DNA from: an uncultured Paracoccaceae bacterium
Lineage (GTDB): Bacteria; Pseudomonadota; Alphaproteobacteria; Rhodobacterales; Rhodobacteraceae
Direction: 5' to 3'
DNA length: 64,000 nt
NCBI GenBank assembly: GCA_938005545.1
Contig: CALKXV010000031.1
Coordinates: forward strand, 116,460-180,459
Within the stretch, counting starts at the first letter, position 1, and each line of letters starts with the position of its first letter. The notes under the pieces are model-generated. The model searched no databases, was not told the DNA's origin, and saw only the letters and a list, made by a program, of their open reading frames with translations. Of the stretch, positions 18,002 to 26,093 are shown piece after piece. The position numbers and the translations under genes were made by a program.

Positions 18002-19147
18002 CTAATTTCTTATGCGCCCGAAAGTGGAAAGGCGATTGATCTCATCCAGCCGGTCAAGATTGACGACGGTCGACAGCATAAGACGATCCTGGCTCCAGTC
18101 ACCGGGGCGCTGGATCGCAACCGAAGTGAAGGCAACCGCTGCAATCAAGGGAACGGCGGCGACCAAAAACACAAGTTTCTGATGCGGCAAACGACGCGCA
18201 TTCAAAACAGAGATAATTCTGTTTTCTAACAGACCCTTACCTTCGCGGAGAGGGGATCGATCCGCAGTGACCAAGGTGACTTTCGGGACAGCAATGATGA
18301 AAGCCCGGTCGTCACGGCGCAGGGTTTGCTGGCAGACCGACAACAGCGTTTCGCAATATTCGCGAACGTCGATACGACCCTGCGACATGACTTCGCTGTC
18401 GCAATTCAATTCACGCAGATGTTCGACCTGCCGTTTCCAAGCGTGATAAGCCGGGTTCAGGAAAAATAACGGTTTCAGCGCTTCGAGAAGGATTTCCCAT
18501 TCCAAATCACCCTGGCGAATGTGTTGAAATTCATGTGCGAGCGACACTTTCAATTCGTGTGTCTGTGCAAGCATCTGCGATGGAATGACAACATAGTAAT
18601 TGCGAAGCCCGCGTGTCGAAAACGGAACCAGCGTTTTGTCGGACAACCGGATGCGAACCCGGCCAATGCGCCGCCAATCATAGCTGTTTTCGACAATGCG
18701 CCAGAGGCAATAGAATGAATAACTCAGACGGATAAGACCCAACCCGACACCCACGACAAAGGTGGCAATCGCCGCCGTTGCGACGAAACCATCCATGTTC
18801 AGAACGTTCAGGATGAAAGTGTCGCGCATGAGAACCAGCCCCTCAAAGTCCGAGGCTTTCATTTCAAGGCCACCGTTCAGATAGTACGACACGACCATGT
18901 CCGACAGATTGACGTTCATGCCATTGGCGACGCCCGATCCTTGAAGCACATGAAACGCGGCCGCGAGAAATGGTGCGCAAACAATCGCGACAAACACCGC
19001 GTTCAACAAGCGCAGCTGTATGCCGAACGCATGTTTTAGGCCAACGTAGCGCATCGCGCTGCGGACAAGGAACCACAGAACAAAAGCCACGCAAAACAAG
19101 ATATTGGCGTTAATGAATGCATCAAGCAGTGCTTCACCCGCTATCAT
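18002..19147 (-). CDS. BlaR1/MecR1-type M56 membrane metallopeptidase, without sensor domain
   Basis: Peptidase family M56 (381 aa) with several N-terminal membrane segments (about residues 11-30, 45-66, 118-145). The zinc motif is AHEFQHIRQGD (H205-E206-x-x-H209), followed by NCDSEV. A last hydrophobic helix is at about 325-345. BlaR1 and MecR1 carry about 250 more residues, an extracellular penicillin-binding sensor; here only about 35 residues follow the last helix, so the signal must differ. It overlaps the upstream BlaI-like gene by 14 bases. By analogy it would cleave that repressor. Confidence 0.87.
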   Translation of the reverse strand: MIAGEALLDAFINANILFCVAFVLWFLVRSAMRYVGLKHAFGIQLRLLNAVFVAIVCAPFLAAAFHVLQGSGVANGMNVNLSDMVVSYYLNGGLEMKASDFEGLVLMRDTFILNVLNMDGFVATAAIATFVVGVGLGLIRLSYSFYCLWRIVENSYDWRRIGRVRIRLSDKTLVPFSTRGLRNYYVVIPSQMLAQTHELKVSLAHEFQHIRQGDLEWEILLEALKPLFFLNPAYHAWKRQVEHLRELNCDSEVMSQGRIDVREYCETLLSVCQQTLRRDDRAFIIAVPKVTLVTADRSPLREGKGLLENRIISVLNARRLPHQKLVFLVAAVPLIAAVAFTSVAIQRPGDWSQDRLMLSTVVNLDRLDEINRLSTFGRIRN

Positions 19148-19526
19148 TTTTCAACCTCCGATCCACGAGTGCCCGGATTTGCCCCAACGCTTCTTCAGTC
19201 AATTCATCATCATTGACGAGCCGTGCCACCAGTGAGGCGGGCGTGTCGTCAAACAATTTCATCGACATATGTCTAAGTGAGCGCGACTGATAAGCATCCT
19301 TGGCCAGGGTCGGACGATAGACATGACTTTTGCCCTCCTTCCTGCTGGTGACGAATGCTTTCTGTTCTAAAATACGCAGAATGGTTGCCCCCGAAGTATA
19401 GGCGAGGTTACGGTCGTCTGGCAGATTATCCAAAACGTCACGCACGGTTCCCTCTCCCAAAGACCAAAGCTCGTTCATGAACTCCAGTTCGACCTCGGTC
19501 AGCAATTCGCTTTTCTTCTTTTTCAT
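19134..19526 (-). CDS. BlaI/MecI/CopY family transcriptional repressor
   Basis: 130 aa, winged-helix repressor. The N-terminal domain begins LTEVELEFMNELWSLGEG and has the family's TSGATILRILEQKAFVTSRKEGKSHVY (in two stretches), about residues 10-72; the C-terminal helices dimerise. Overlap of its end with the M56 peptidase gene shows an operon and a functional pair. A palindrome 27-46 bases upstream of its start is the likely operator, giving autoregulation. No beta-lactamase gene lies near. The regulon may include the lytic transglycosylase downstream, but this is inference. Confidence 0.92.
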   Translation of the reverse strand: MKKKKSELLTEVELEFMNELWSLGEGTVRDVLDNLPDDRNLAYTSGATILRILEQKAFVTSRKEGKSHVYRPTLAKDAYQSRSLRHMSMKLFDDTPASLVARLVNDDELTEEALGQIRALVDRRLKNDSG

Positions 19527-19552
19527 TGCGGTCCCATCCCGGGCAATCGCTC

Positions 19553-19572
19553 ACTCGTTACGCAGAACGAGT
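19553..19572 (-). promoter_or_regulatory. Candidate operator of the BlaI-like repressor
   Basis: Perfect inverted repeat ACTCGTT-N6-AACGAGT, 27 bases before the repressor start codon. Position and symmetry suit a dimeric winged-helix repressor. It does not match the classical TACA/TGTA BlaI site. Confidence 0.5.
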
Positions 19573-19606
19573 AAACCTTATGCATTTCATTTTCCAAAGC
19601 AGAATC

Positions 19607-20008
19607 TCACACTTTCCTAAAACAAAAGACGGCCCAACCGATGGATATGGCAAGGGGCCACCACAAAGGTTGGCCCATGATCCCTAGCCAGGCGAGGAAA
19701 ATATAAGCTGTTCCCAGTAGAGTGATGAAAAGCCGGTCGCCAAGCGTGGTGGTCAGCCCGAGGATGCCTTTTCGTTCCAACCCGTCGCGATATTTCGTGC
19801 CTTCAAGCACCCCGATAAGGGCGATTGCGCCAAAGATGCCGCAGAAAAGTGCGAAGGTTGCGGGTGTCCATGCCATCCAGAACGATGGCCAAAGGGGGGC
19901 TGTCCAAGAGAAACCGGTTTCTTCCTCTTTCTTGGCGACATTGCCCCAGCCTTGGGCAAAAGCCGGGTTGGCCAAGAAGATGGTGAGTATCGAGACAAGG
20001 TTCTTCAT
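19607..20008 (-). CDS. DUF2160 membrane protein of the glycerol transporter operon
   Basis: 133 aa. A short signal-like N-terminus (ending NPAFAQG) is followed by about three membrane segments. Tryptophan-rich stretches (WTAPLWPSFWMAWTPATFALF) are typical of DUF2160 proteins found beside the glycerol ABC transporter, where the gene is called glpU in rhizobia. Its role is unknown; it may be an accessory membrane subunit. Its ATG overlaps the stop of the upstream permease gene by one base. It is the last gene of the operon. Confidence 0.82.
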   Translation of the reverse strand: MKNLVSILTIFLANPAFAQGWGNVAKKEEETGFSWTAPLWPSFWMAWTPATFALFCGIFGAIALIGVLEGTKYRDGLERKGILGLTTTLGDRLFITLLGTAYIFLAWLGIMGQPLWWPLAISIGWAVFCFRKV

Positions 20009-20805
20009 CAGACCCTCCCCAGGGCAAAGCCCTTGGCGATATAGTTTCGCACGAAGTAAATGACGATTGCGCCAGGAATAATCGTTAGCGTTCCTGCGGC
20101 AGCCAATAGCCCCAACTCATAACCCGCAGAGGATGCGGTTTTGGTCATGGTGGCGGCAATTGGTTTGGCCGCAACTGCGGTCAGTGTTTTTGCCAAAAGC
20201 AGTTCGACCCATGAAAACATAAAACAGAAGAATGCCGCGACACCGACACCGGCTTTGATCGTGGGAAGAAAGATCGTGACGAAAAACCGGGGGAACGAAT
20301 AGCCATCGACATAAGCCGTTTCGTCCAGTTCTTTTGGAACCCCGCCCATGAAGCCTTCTAATATCCAAACGGCGAGTGGGATGTTGAAAAGACAATGCGC
20401 CAGCGCAACCGCCAGATGGGTATCGAATAAGCCAACCGAGGAATAAAGCTGGAAAAAGGGCAGGGCGAAGACAGCGGCCGGGGCCATCCGGTTGGTCAAA
20501 AGCCAGAAGAACAACTGTTTGTCGCCCAAGAAACGATAGCGCGAGAATGCATAGGCAGCTGGCAGCGCCACAGATACCGATATGACCGTGTTTAGAGACA
20601 CATAGATGATCGAATTGATGTAGCCCCAGTACCAAGTCGGATCGGTGAATATGACGCGGTAGTTTTCCAGTGTGAAGGTTTGCGGGAACAGGCTGAAGCC
20701 AGACAGGATTTCACCCGTTGTCTTGAAGCTCATCGCGACCAGCCAATAGATCGGCAGCAGTAAAAAGGCGATGTAGAGGATCGGGATGATGGAACGTTTT
20801 CTCAT
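20008..20805 (-). CDS. glpQ: Glycerol ABC transporter, permease GlpQ
   Basis: Inner-membrane permease of a carbohydrate-type ABC importer (265 aa, MalG-like, six membrane segments). The cytoplasmic coupling loop is visible as PKELDETAYVDGYSFPRFFVTIFLP (in two stretches), the EAA motif. It overlaps the upstream permease gene by 4 bases. It belongs to the GlpSTPQV glycerol system described in Rhizobium leguminosarum; substrate is assigned by similarity of the whole operon and is less certain than the transporter class. Confidence 0.88.
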   Translation of the reverse strand: MRKRSIIPILYIAFLLLPIYWLVAMSFKTTGEILSGFSLFPQTFTLENYRVIFTDPTWYWGYINSIIYVSLNTVISVSVALPAAYAFSRYRFLGDKQLFFWLLTNRMAPAAVFALPFFQLYSSVGLFDTHLAVALAHCLFNIPLAVWILEGFMGGVPKELDETAYVDGYSFPRFFVTIFLPTIKAGVGVAAFFCFMFSWVELLLAKTLTAVAAKPIAATMTKTASSAGYELGLLAAAGTLTIIPGAIVIYFVRNYIAKGFALGRV

Positions 20806-21665
20806 TGCTCGTCATCCTTTGTCATAAGGGTGTAAAACAGCCAGCTGACCAACAGTGTGATCGCGAAATAGATCAGGCTCATCGCCGCTGCCGGGCCAAG
20901 ATCGAACTGGCCAAGTGCTATTTTCACCAAGTCGATGGACAGTAATGTCGTTGAATTGCCCGGTCCTCCGCCGGTTAGGACGAAGACTTCGGTATAGACG
21001 TTGAAACTGTCCATGAACCGCAAAAGGATCGCGATGGTCAGCACCATTTTCAACTTTGGAAGTTGGATATAGCGGAAGACTTTCCAAGGGGATGCGCCGT
21101 CGATTTTGGCCGCTTGATAATATGCGTCGGGAATTGACACCAAACCGGCATAAGACAGCAGCACAACCAATGACGTCCAATGCCAAACGTCCATCGTGAT
21201 GATTGTCACCCAGGCCGCGAAGGGGTTTTGGGTCATGTCATATGGGATGCCCAGCGTATTGTTCATCAGATACCCAAGCAGACCAATTTCGGGCAAGGTG
21301 AAAATGTTCCACATCGCGCCAACCACATTCCAAGGGATCAGCATCGGCAATGCCATGATGACGAGGCAAACCGGCACCCAGAAACCTTGTCTGGGCATGG
21401 AAAGCGCAATGATTATTCCAAGCGGAACTTCGATGGCCAAAATCAAGAAGGTGAAAAGAAACTGGCGTCCAAGGGCTGCATGGAATCTGTCGGATCGTAA
21501 AATCTGCTCAAACCAGTCAAGGCCCTGCCAGAAGAAAACGTTATTGCCGAAGGTTTCCTGCACTGAGTAATTGACCACAGTCATGATCGGCACAAGCGCA
21601 TTGAAAGCGACCAGCAGCAGAACAGGTAGCACAAAGAACCAGGCTTTGGGGTTTTCGGTTTTCAT
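20802..21665 (-). CDS. glpP: Glycerol ABC transporter, permease GlpP
   Basis: Second inner-membrane permease (287 aa, MalF-like, six membrane segments). The EAA loop reads IPDAYYQAAKIDGASPWKVF, followed by IQLPKLKMVL. It starts 4 bases inside the upstream ATPase gene and overlaps the GlpQ gene by 4 bases, so the subunits are translationally coupled. It would form the heterodimeric channel with GlpQ. Confidence 0.88.
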   Translation of the reverse strand: MKTENPKAWFFVLPVLLLVAFNALVPIMTVVNYSVQETFGNNVFFWQGLDWFEQILRSDRFHAALGRQFLFTFLILAIEVPLGIIIALSMPRQGFWVPVCLVIMALPMLIPWNVVGAMWNIFTLPEIGLLGYLMNNTLGIPYDMTQNPFAAWVTIITMDVWHWTSLVVLLSYAGLVSIPDAYYQAAKIDGASPWKVFRYIQLPKLKMVLTIAILLRFMDSFNVYTEVFVLTGGGPGNSTTLLSIDLVKIALGQFDLGPAAAMSLIYFAITLLVSWLFYTLMTKDDEQ

Positions 21666-22735
21666 GCTGAAACCTCCGTTGCGATCCAGCCGTCGCGGTA
21701 AAGCCGCGTTTGTTTTTGGGCAAAGTTTAAATGAACAGGTGCACCTTGTTCGGGAACTGCGCCTTCAACGACGGCCTTGACCGGCGTGTCGCCCACCATG
21801 GCCTCGACGACAGAGTGGCGCCCAACGTCCGAAACTTTACGCACGCGCGCTTCGATCCCTGTGGTCGCTATCGAAACAAACTCTGGCCGGATGCCAAGTT
21901 CGGTTGACCCACCTTGGCCCGTGACTTTGCCTTCCAGAAAGATGGTTTGACCATTGAAACTGACTTGTCCATCGGTCTCGGTTACAGGCAGAACATTCAT
22001 GCCGGGCGAGCCGATGAAATGACCGACGAAGGTATGCTGGGGCCGTTCGAACAATTCGACGGGCGTGCCGATTTGAACGACTTCGCCGTCTTGCATGACG
22101 ACAACTTGGTCCGCAAAAGTCAGTGCTTCCGTCTGATCATGTGTGACGTAAATCATGGTCGCGCGAACCCGCTGATGCAGTTCTTTCAGCTTGGACCGCA
22201 GCTTCCATTTAAGATGTGGATCGATCACGGTCAGCGGTTCGTCGAACATCACGACATTCACGTCGTCGCGCACCAAGCCACGGCCCATGGAAATTTTCTG
22301 TTTGTTGTCGGGTGACAAGTGCGCCGCGCGGATGTCGAGCATGTCTTCGACCTCAAGCATCCCTGCTATCTCGTCCACGCGTTCTGCGATCCGCGTTTCG
22401 GGGACGCCACGGTTGCGCAATGGAAAGGCCAAGTTATCGCGCACGGTCATTGTGTCGTAGATCACCGGAAACTGAAAAACCTGTGCAATGTTTCGTTGAT
22501 CAGGCGGTAGGTCAGTCACATCGCGATCATCAAACAGGATGCGACCTTCAGATGGCGCAAGAAGCCCGGAAATGATGTTCAGCAAAGTCGACTTGCCGCA
22601 ACCGGAGGGGCCCAAAAGCGCGTAAGCGCCACCGTCTTGCCAATCGAGGTCGATTTCCTTCAGCGCATAGTCTTCTTGGCCCTTTGGGTTGGGCAGATAA
22701 GAATGGCGCAGGTTGGACAATGTGATCTTCGCCAT
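21662..22735 (-). CDS. glpT: Glycerol ABC transporter, ATP-binding protein GlpT
   Basis: ABC ATPase (357 aa). Walker A is LLGPSGCGKSTLL (about residues 37-49), Walker B VVMFDEPLTVID, and the H-loop is YVTHDQTEA. The signature region reads LSPDNKQKISMG, lacking the canonical LSGGQ. A C-terminal OB-like regulatory domain of the MalK type follows (about 240-357). The paired ATPase is encoded directly upstream with a one-base overlap. Two different ATPases in one system is characteristic of GlpS/GlpT. Confidence 0.88.
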   Translation of the reverse strand: MAKITLSNLRHSYLPNPKGQEDYALKEIDLDWQDGGAYALLGPSGCGKSTLLNIISGLLAPSEGRILFDDRDVTDLPPDQRNIAQVFQFPVIYDTMTVRDNLAFPLRNRGVPETRIAERVDEIAGMLEVEDMLDIRAAHLSPDNKQKISMGRGLVRDDVNVVMFDEPLTVIDPHLKWKLRSKLKELHQRVRATMIYVTHDQTEALTFADQVVVMQDGEVVQIGTPVELFERPQHTFVGHFIGSPGMNVLPVTETDGQVSFNGQTIFLEGKVTGQGGSTELGIRPEFVSIATTGIEARVRKVSDVGRHSVVEAMVGDTPVKAVVEGAVPEQGAPVHLNFAQKQTRLYRDGWIATEVSA

Positions 22736-23799
22736 CAGGCCACGAGCCTCCCGTCGGGCGTGAAATAATACGCTTGGCTGGCGTCCATATAAAAGCGGTG
22801 GTCTTCACCGATCTCATAGGAATGAACGCCGTGGGCAAGCGACACCCAGCCGTCATCGCCAAGTTGAAAGTGCGCACTTGATTCCGACCCCGACAATTCG
22901 GTCACCAAAACCTTGCCATCGATTGCAACATCGTTGGGCGTCGCAGATATCGGCGTCACATGATGCGGTCGAATGGCAACCGTGTACTGACCATCCGGCA
23001 GGCCGGCGGCGACCCCGTCTAACGTCCAACTGACGCCAGTGGCCATTTTGGCCGTTTGGCCGGCTTTGACGATTTCGGCCGAATTGATGGGCGGGTCCGA
23101 AAAGACACGCGCGGCGGTCAGGTTTTCCGGCCTGCGGTAGATATCGGCCGTGGTGCCGAACTGCGTCACAACCCCGTCGTCCATCAATGCCGTCTTTCCG
23201 CCGAGCAACAATGCTTCTTCGGGTTCGGACGTGGCATAGACGACCACCGCACCGCGGCCTGCAAAAAGCTCGGGCAATTGTTCGCGTAATTCTTCACGCA
23301 GTTTGTAATCCAGGTTCGCCAAGGGTTCATCCAGGAACACGGCCCGGCTTTCTTTTGCAATCGCGCGCGCCAAGGCACAGCGTTGCTGCTGGCCGCCCGA
23401 CAGTTCCTGCGGGCGGCGTTTCAACATTGGGCCAAGCTGCAGGATGTCTGCGGCTTCTTGCACGCGAGCTTCAATTTCGGACTTCGCCATGCCTGCAACC
23501 CGAAGTGGGGAGGCAATGTTTTCAAAAACTGTCATATGGGGATAATTCACGAAGAACTGGTGGACGAGGCTGATTTTACGTTTTTGCGTCGACAGTTTCG
23601 ACACATCCTGTCCATCCATAAAAACCTGCCCTGAGGCGAGCGGATCTAATCCCGCCATAAGTTTGATCAAGGATGTTTTGCCGGAACCGGTTTGTCCTAA
23701 AAGCACATTGAAGTGCCCGGTTTCCAGTTTCAACGATGTCGGCTTGATGTGGGTGATCCCACGGACCGTCTTCGTGGCCTCTTTCAGCTCAACTAACAT
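22735..23799 (-). CDS. glpS: Glycerol ABC transporter, ATP-binding protein GlpS
   Basis: ABC ATPase (354 aa). Walker A is LLGQTGSGKTSLI (about residues 33-45), the signature LSGGQQQRCALARA is canonical, and Walker B is AVFLDEPLANLD. The usual H-loop histidine region reads VYATSEPEEAL, with Ser where His is expected. GlpS thus has a good signature but an altered H-loop, while GlpT has the reverse, which suggests one complete and one degenerate ATP site. A MalK-like C-terminal domain is present. Confidence 0.88.
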   Translation of the reverse strand: MLVELKEATKTVRGITHIKPTSLKLETGHFNVLLGQTGSGKTSLIKLMAGLDPLASGQVFMDGQDVSKLSTQKRKISLVHQFFVNYPHMTVFENIASPLRVAGMAKSEIEARVQEAADILQLGPMLKRRPQELSGGQQQRCALARAIAKESRAVFLDEPLANLDYKLREELREQLPELFAGRGAVVVYATSEPEEALLLGGKTALMDDGVVTQFGTTADIYRRPENLTAARVFSDPPINSAEIVKAGQTAKMATGVSWTLDGVAAGLPDGQYTVAIRPHHVTPISATPNDVAIDGKVLVTELSGSESSAHFQLGDDGWVSLAHGVHSYEIGEDHRFYMDASQAYYFTPDGRLVA

Positions 23800-23853
23800 G
23801 TGTTCCCCGCCCCGATAGAGTATGGCCGAAGTTTAGAAAGAAACCTCGGCCAA

Positions 23854-23880
23854 GACCGGCCCCAAATCAAAGGGCCGGTC
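23854..23880 (-). promoter_or_regulatory. Intercistronic hairpin between glpV and glpS
   Basis: Perfect 9-base stem (GACCGGCCC / GGGCCGGTC) with a 9-base loop in the 90-base gap after the binding-protein gene. No T run follows. Such hairpins commonly protect the 3' end of binding-protein mRNA and lower expression of downstream membrane genes. Confidence 0.6.
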
Positions 23881-23889
23881 GATACGTGT

Positions 23890-25623
23890 TTACTGGTTCC
23901 AGCGCGCGACCAGATCGTCATAGTTGACGGTCTCGCCTTGCGGTTTCTCGTTGTCCAGTTTGGCTTTGGCACCACCTTTGCCCAACCATTCCGAGGCGTC
24001 TTTTTCCTCATTTAGTCGCGGGCCACAGCCGCCATAGACTCCGGCGCCTTCGTCAGCGGCCTGCATCCGGGCCATGGTGATGTCCATTTCCTCGGCCAGA
24101 CGATCCATTGCCTGTTGCGGAGTAAATGCACCTGAATTCACGTCCCCAATTTGCTGCCACCAGATTTGCGCCAGCTTTGGATAATCGGGAACGTTGATGC
24201 CTGTTGGCGACCATGCAACGCGGTCAGGTGAGCGATAGAATTCGACCAGACCACCCAGTTTGGGCGCGCGTTCGGTGAAGCTTTCGTGGTTGACCGTCGA
24301 GTCACGCGTAAACGTCAGGCCCACGTGGGACTTTTTCACGTCAACTGTCTTGGACGTTACGAACTGGGCGTAAAGCCAAGCGGCTTGTGCGCGATCCGCA
24401 GGTGTCGACTTTAGGAACGTCCACGAGCCCACATCCTGATAGCCAACCTTCTGGCCTTCTTCCCAATATGGACCGTGCGGCGAAGGCGCCATCCGCCATA
24501 GCGGGTTTCCATCGGCATCAACTGTGTTGTTGCCTTCGGCTTGTGGTTTCACCATGTCTGCGGTGAAAGCGGTGTACCAGAAGATTTGCTGGGCCACGTT
24601 GCCTTGACTAAGTGCTGGAAGTGACTGGTAAAAGTCAAAGGATGCAGCGCCCGGAGGGGCATAGTTGCGCAGCCATTCGTCCCATTTCCGGATTGCATAG
24701 ACAGCCGCAGGGCCATTGGCCGCACCACCACGAGACACCGAAGCGCCAGCCGGGTTACAAGAACCAGCCTCCATCCGGATGCCCCATTCGTCGATCGGGA
24801 TTCCGTTCGGTTCGCCTTTCGAACCCGTTCCAGCCATCGACAACCAAGCGTCGGTCATCCGCCAGCCAAGGTCAGGCGCGCGTTTGCCGTAATCCATGTG
24901 ACCATAGATTGTGGTGCCGTCGACTTCTTTCACATCGTTGCTGAAAAAGTCTGCAATGTCTTCGTAAGCCGACCAGTTTACAGGAACGCCCAGCTCATAG
25001 CCGTACTTGGCTTTGAATGCGGCCTTGTTGTCTTCGTCGTCAAACCAATCTTTGCGGAACCAATACAGGTTCGCAAATTGCTGATCGGGCAGTTGGTAAA
25101 GATTTCCATCAGGCCCAGTCGTGAACTGGATTCCCATGAAGTCTTCCAGATCCAGCGTTGGTGATGTTGTTGCTGCCCACTCACCGGCCATTTGCTCGGT
25201 CAGGTTATAGGCCAGCTGCAATCGCGAGTGCGTGCCAATCAGGTCGCTGTCGTTAACGTACCCATCGTAAAGGTTCCGCTGGGTTTGCATCTGTGTCTGA
25301 ACAGCCTGCACCACTTCGCCTTCGCCAAGGATCTGATGGTTCACCTTAATGCCGGTGATTTCCTCGAACGCTTTCGTCAGCACTTCGCTTTCATAACCGT
25401 GGGTTGGAATACCCTCGGACAAAACGTTCACTTCCATGCCGGAATACGGCTGAGCCGCGTCGATAAACCACTGCATCTCGGCCAATTGTTCGGCTTTCGA
25501 CAGCGTTGACGGTTGGAATTCCTGATCAATCCATTTCTGGGCTGCTGCCTCGTCGGCAATAGCAGTCCCGGACCCCGCGATGACGGCAACGGCCGCAGTC
25601 GCGGAGAGCAGATACTTGCGCAT
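23890..25623 (-). CDS. glpV: Glycerol ABC transporter, periplasmic substrate-binding protein GlpV
   Basis: Periplasmic binding protein (577 aa), longer than usual sugar-binding proteins, as known for the glycerol-type GlpV family. It has a Sec signal peptide (MRKYLLSATAAVAVIAGSG, cut near IADE). The body follows the extracellular solute-binding family 1 pattern (EVLTKAFEEITGIKVNHQIL; QLPDQQFANLYWFRKDWF). The ATG at 25623 has an excellent GGGAGGAG upstream; the ORF could be drawn five codons longer from TTG, without support. It is the first gene of the operon, whereas in R. leguminosarum glpV is last. Confidence 0.88.
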   Translation of the reverse strand: MRKYLLSATAAVAVIAGSGTAIADEAAAQKWIDQEFQPSTLSKAEQLAEMQWFIDAAQPYSGMEVNVLSEGIPTHGYESEVLTKAFEEITGIKVNHQILGEGEVVQAVQTQMQTQRNLYDGYVNDSDLIGTHSRLQLAYNLTEQMAGEWAATTSPTLDLEDFMGIQFTTGPDGNLYQLPDQQFANLYWFRKDWFDDEDNKAAFKAKYGYELGVPVNWSAYEDIADFFSNDVKEVDGTTIYGHMDYGKRAPDLGWRMTDAWLSMAGTGSKGEPNGIPIDEWGIRMEAGSCNPAGASVSRGGAANGPAAVYAIRKWDEWLRNYAPPGAASFDFYQSLPALSQGNVAQQIFWYTAFTADMVKPQAEGNNTVDADGNPLWRMAPSPHGPYWEEGQKVGYQDVGSWTFLKSTPADRAQAAWLYAQFVTSKTVDVKKSHVGLTFTRDSTVNHESFTERAPKLGGLVEFYRSPDRVAWSPTGINVPDYPKLAQIWWQQIGDVNSGAFTPQQAMDRLAEEMDITMARMQAADEGAGVYGGCGPRLNEEKDASEWLGKGGAKAKLDNEKPQGETVNYDDLVARWNQ

Positions 25624-25710
25624 CGTGTCTCCTCCCAAAGATTTTGTAAGCTGAACAATGTCAGCCTCTCGACGCTATTCTGAGACGAAGGAGAGAGTCA
25701 AACTAATTCT

Positions 25711-25863
25711 TTAGTAGAATGTGGTGGGTCGAATTTCGGTGAAGATTTTGAGCGTTTGGCAATGCATCAGATCGCATTGGGTTTTCAGTTTGAGAGATGC
25801 ACTTTGCAGAGCTTTGACGACAATTTCTTCACGGTTTTTGCGCGCTCCAAGTGTTTGTCCCAT
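25711..25863 (-). CDS. Possible small ORF upstream of glpV
   Basis: A 50-codon reading frame (starts MGQTLGARKNREEI, ends RPTTFY) with a strong ribosome-binding site (GAGGA, 7 bases before ATG). It ends 88 bases before the glpV start, in a 470-base stretch that otherwise has no recognisable gene. It has no known family and no signal peptide. It could be a leader peptide, a small protein or the remnant of a longer gene. The rest of the stretch (25864-26093) shows only AT-rich promoter-like sequence. Confidence 0.3.
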   Translation of the reverse strand: MGQTLGARKNREEIVVKALQSASLKLKTQCDLMHCQTLKIFTEIRPTTFY

Positions 25864-26093
25864 GTCCCATTCCTCGGCGGTTGAAACGCGCCGACGTCTC
25901 TATCCGATCAAATTACGCTATCTGGAGCAATATCCCCTGAAATCAGACAGTTTCGCCCCGACAACCCTAATAAGAACGGCCTTCGAAAGCCCAATTTGGG
26001 CACATTTGCATGACCTGAAAACACCATACTCTCGCCCAAAAAGTGCATGACACAAATAGGTGTAGAAAGTGTCCGGCGTGCTGAATATGACGG

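Noticed and set aside
25721..26050. 109-codon plus-strand frame before the GGT gene
   Set aside because: No ribosome-binding site, no family likeness; overlaps the better supported small minus-strand frame.
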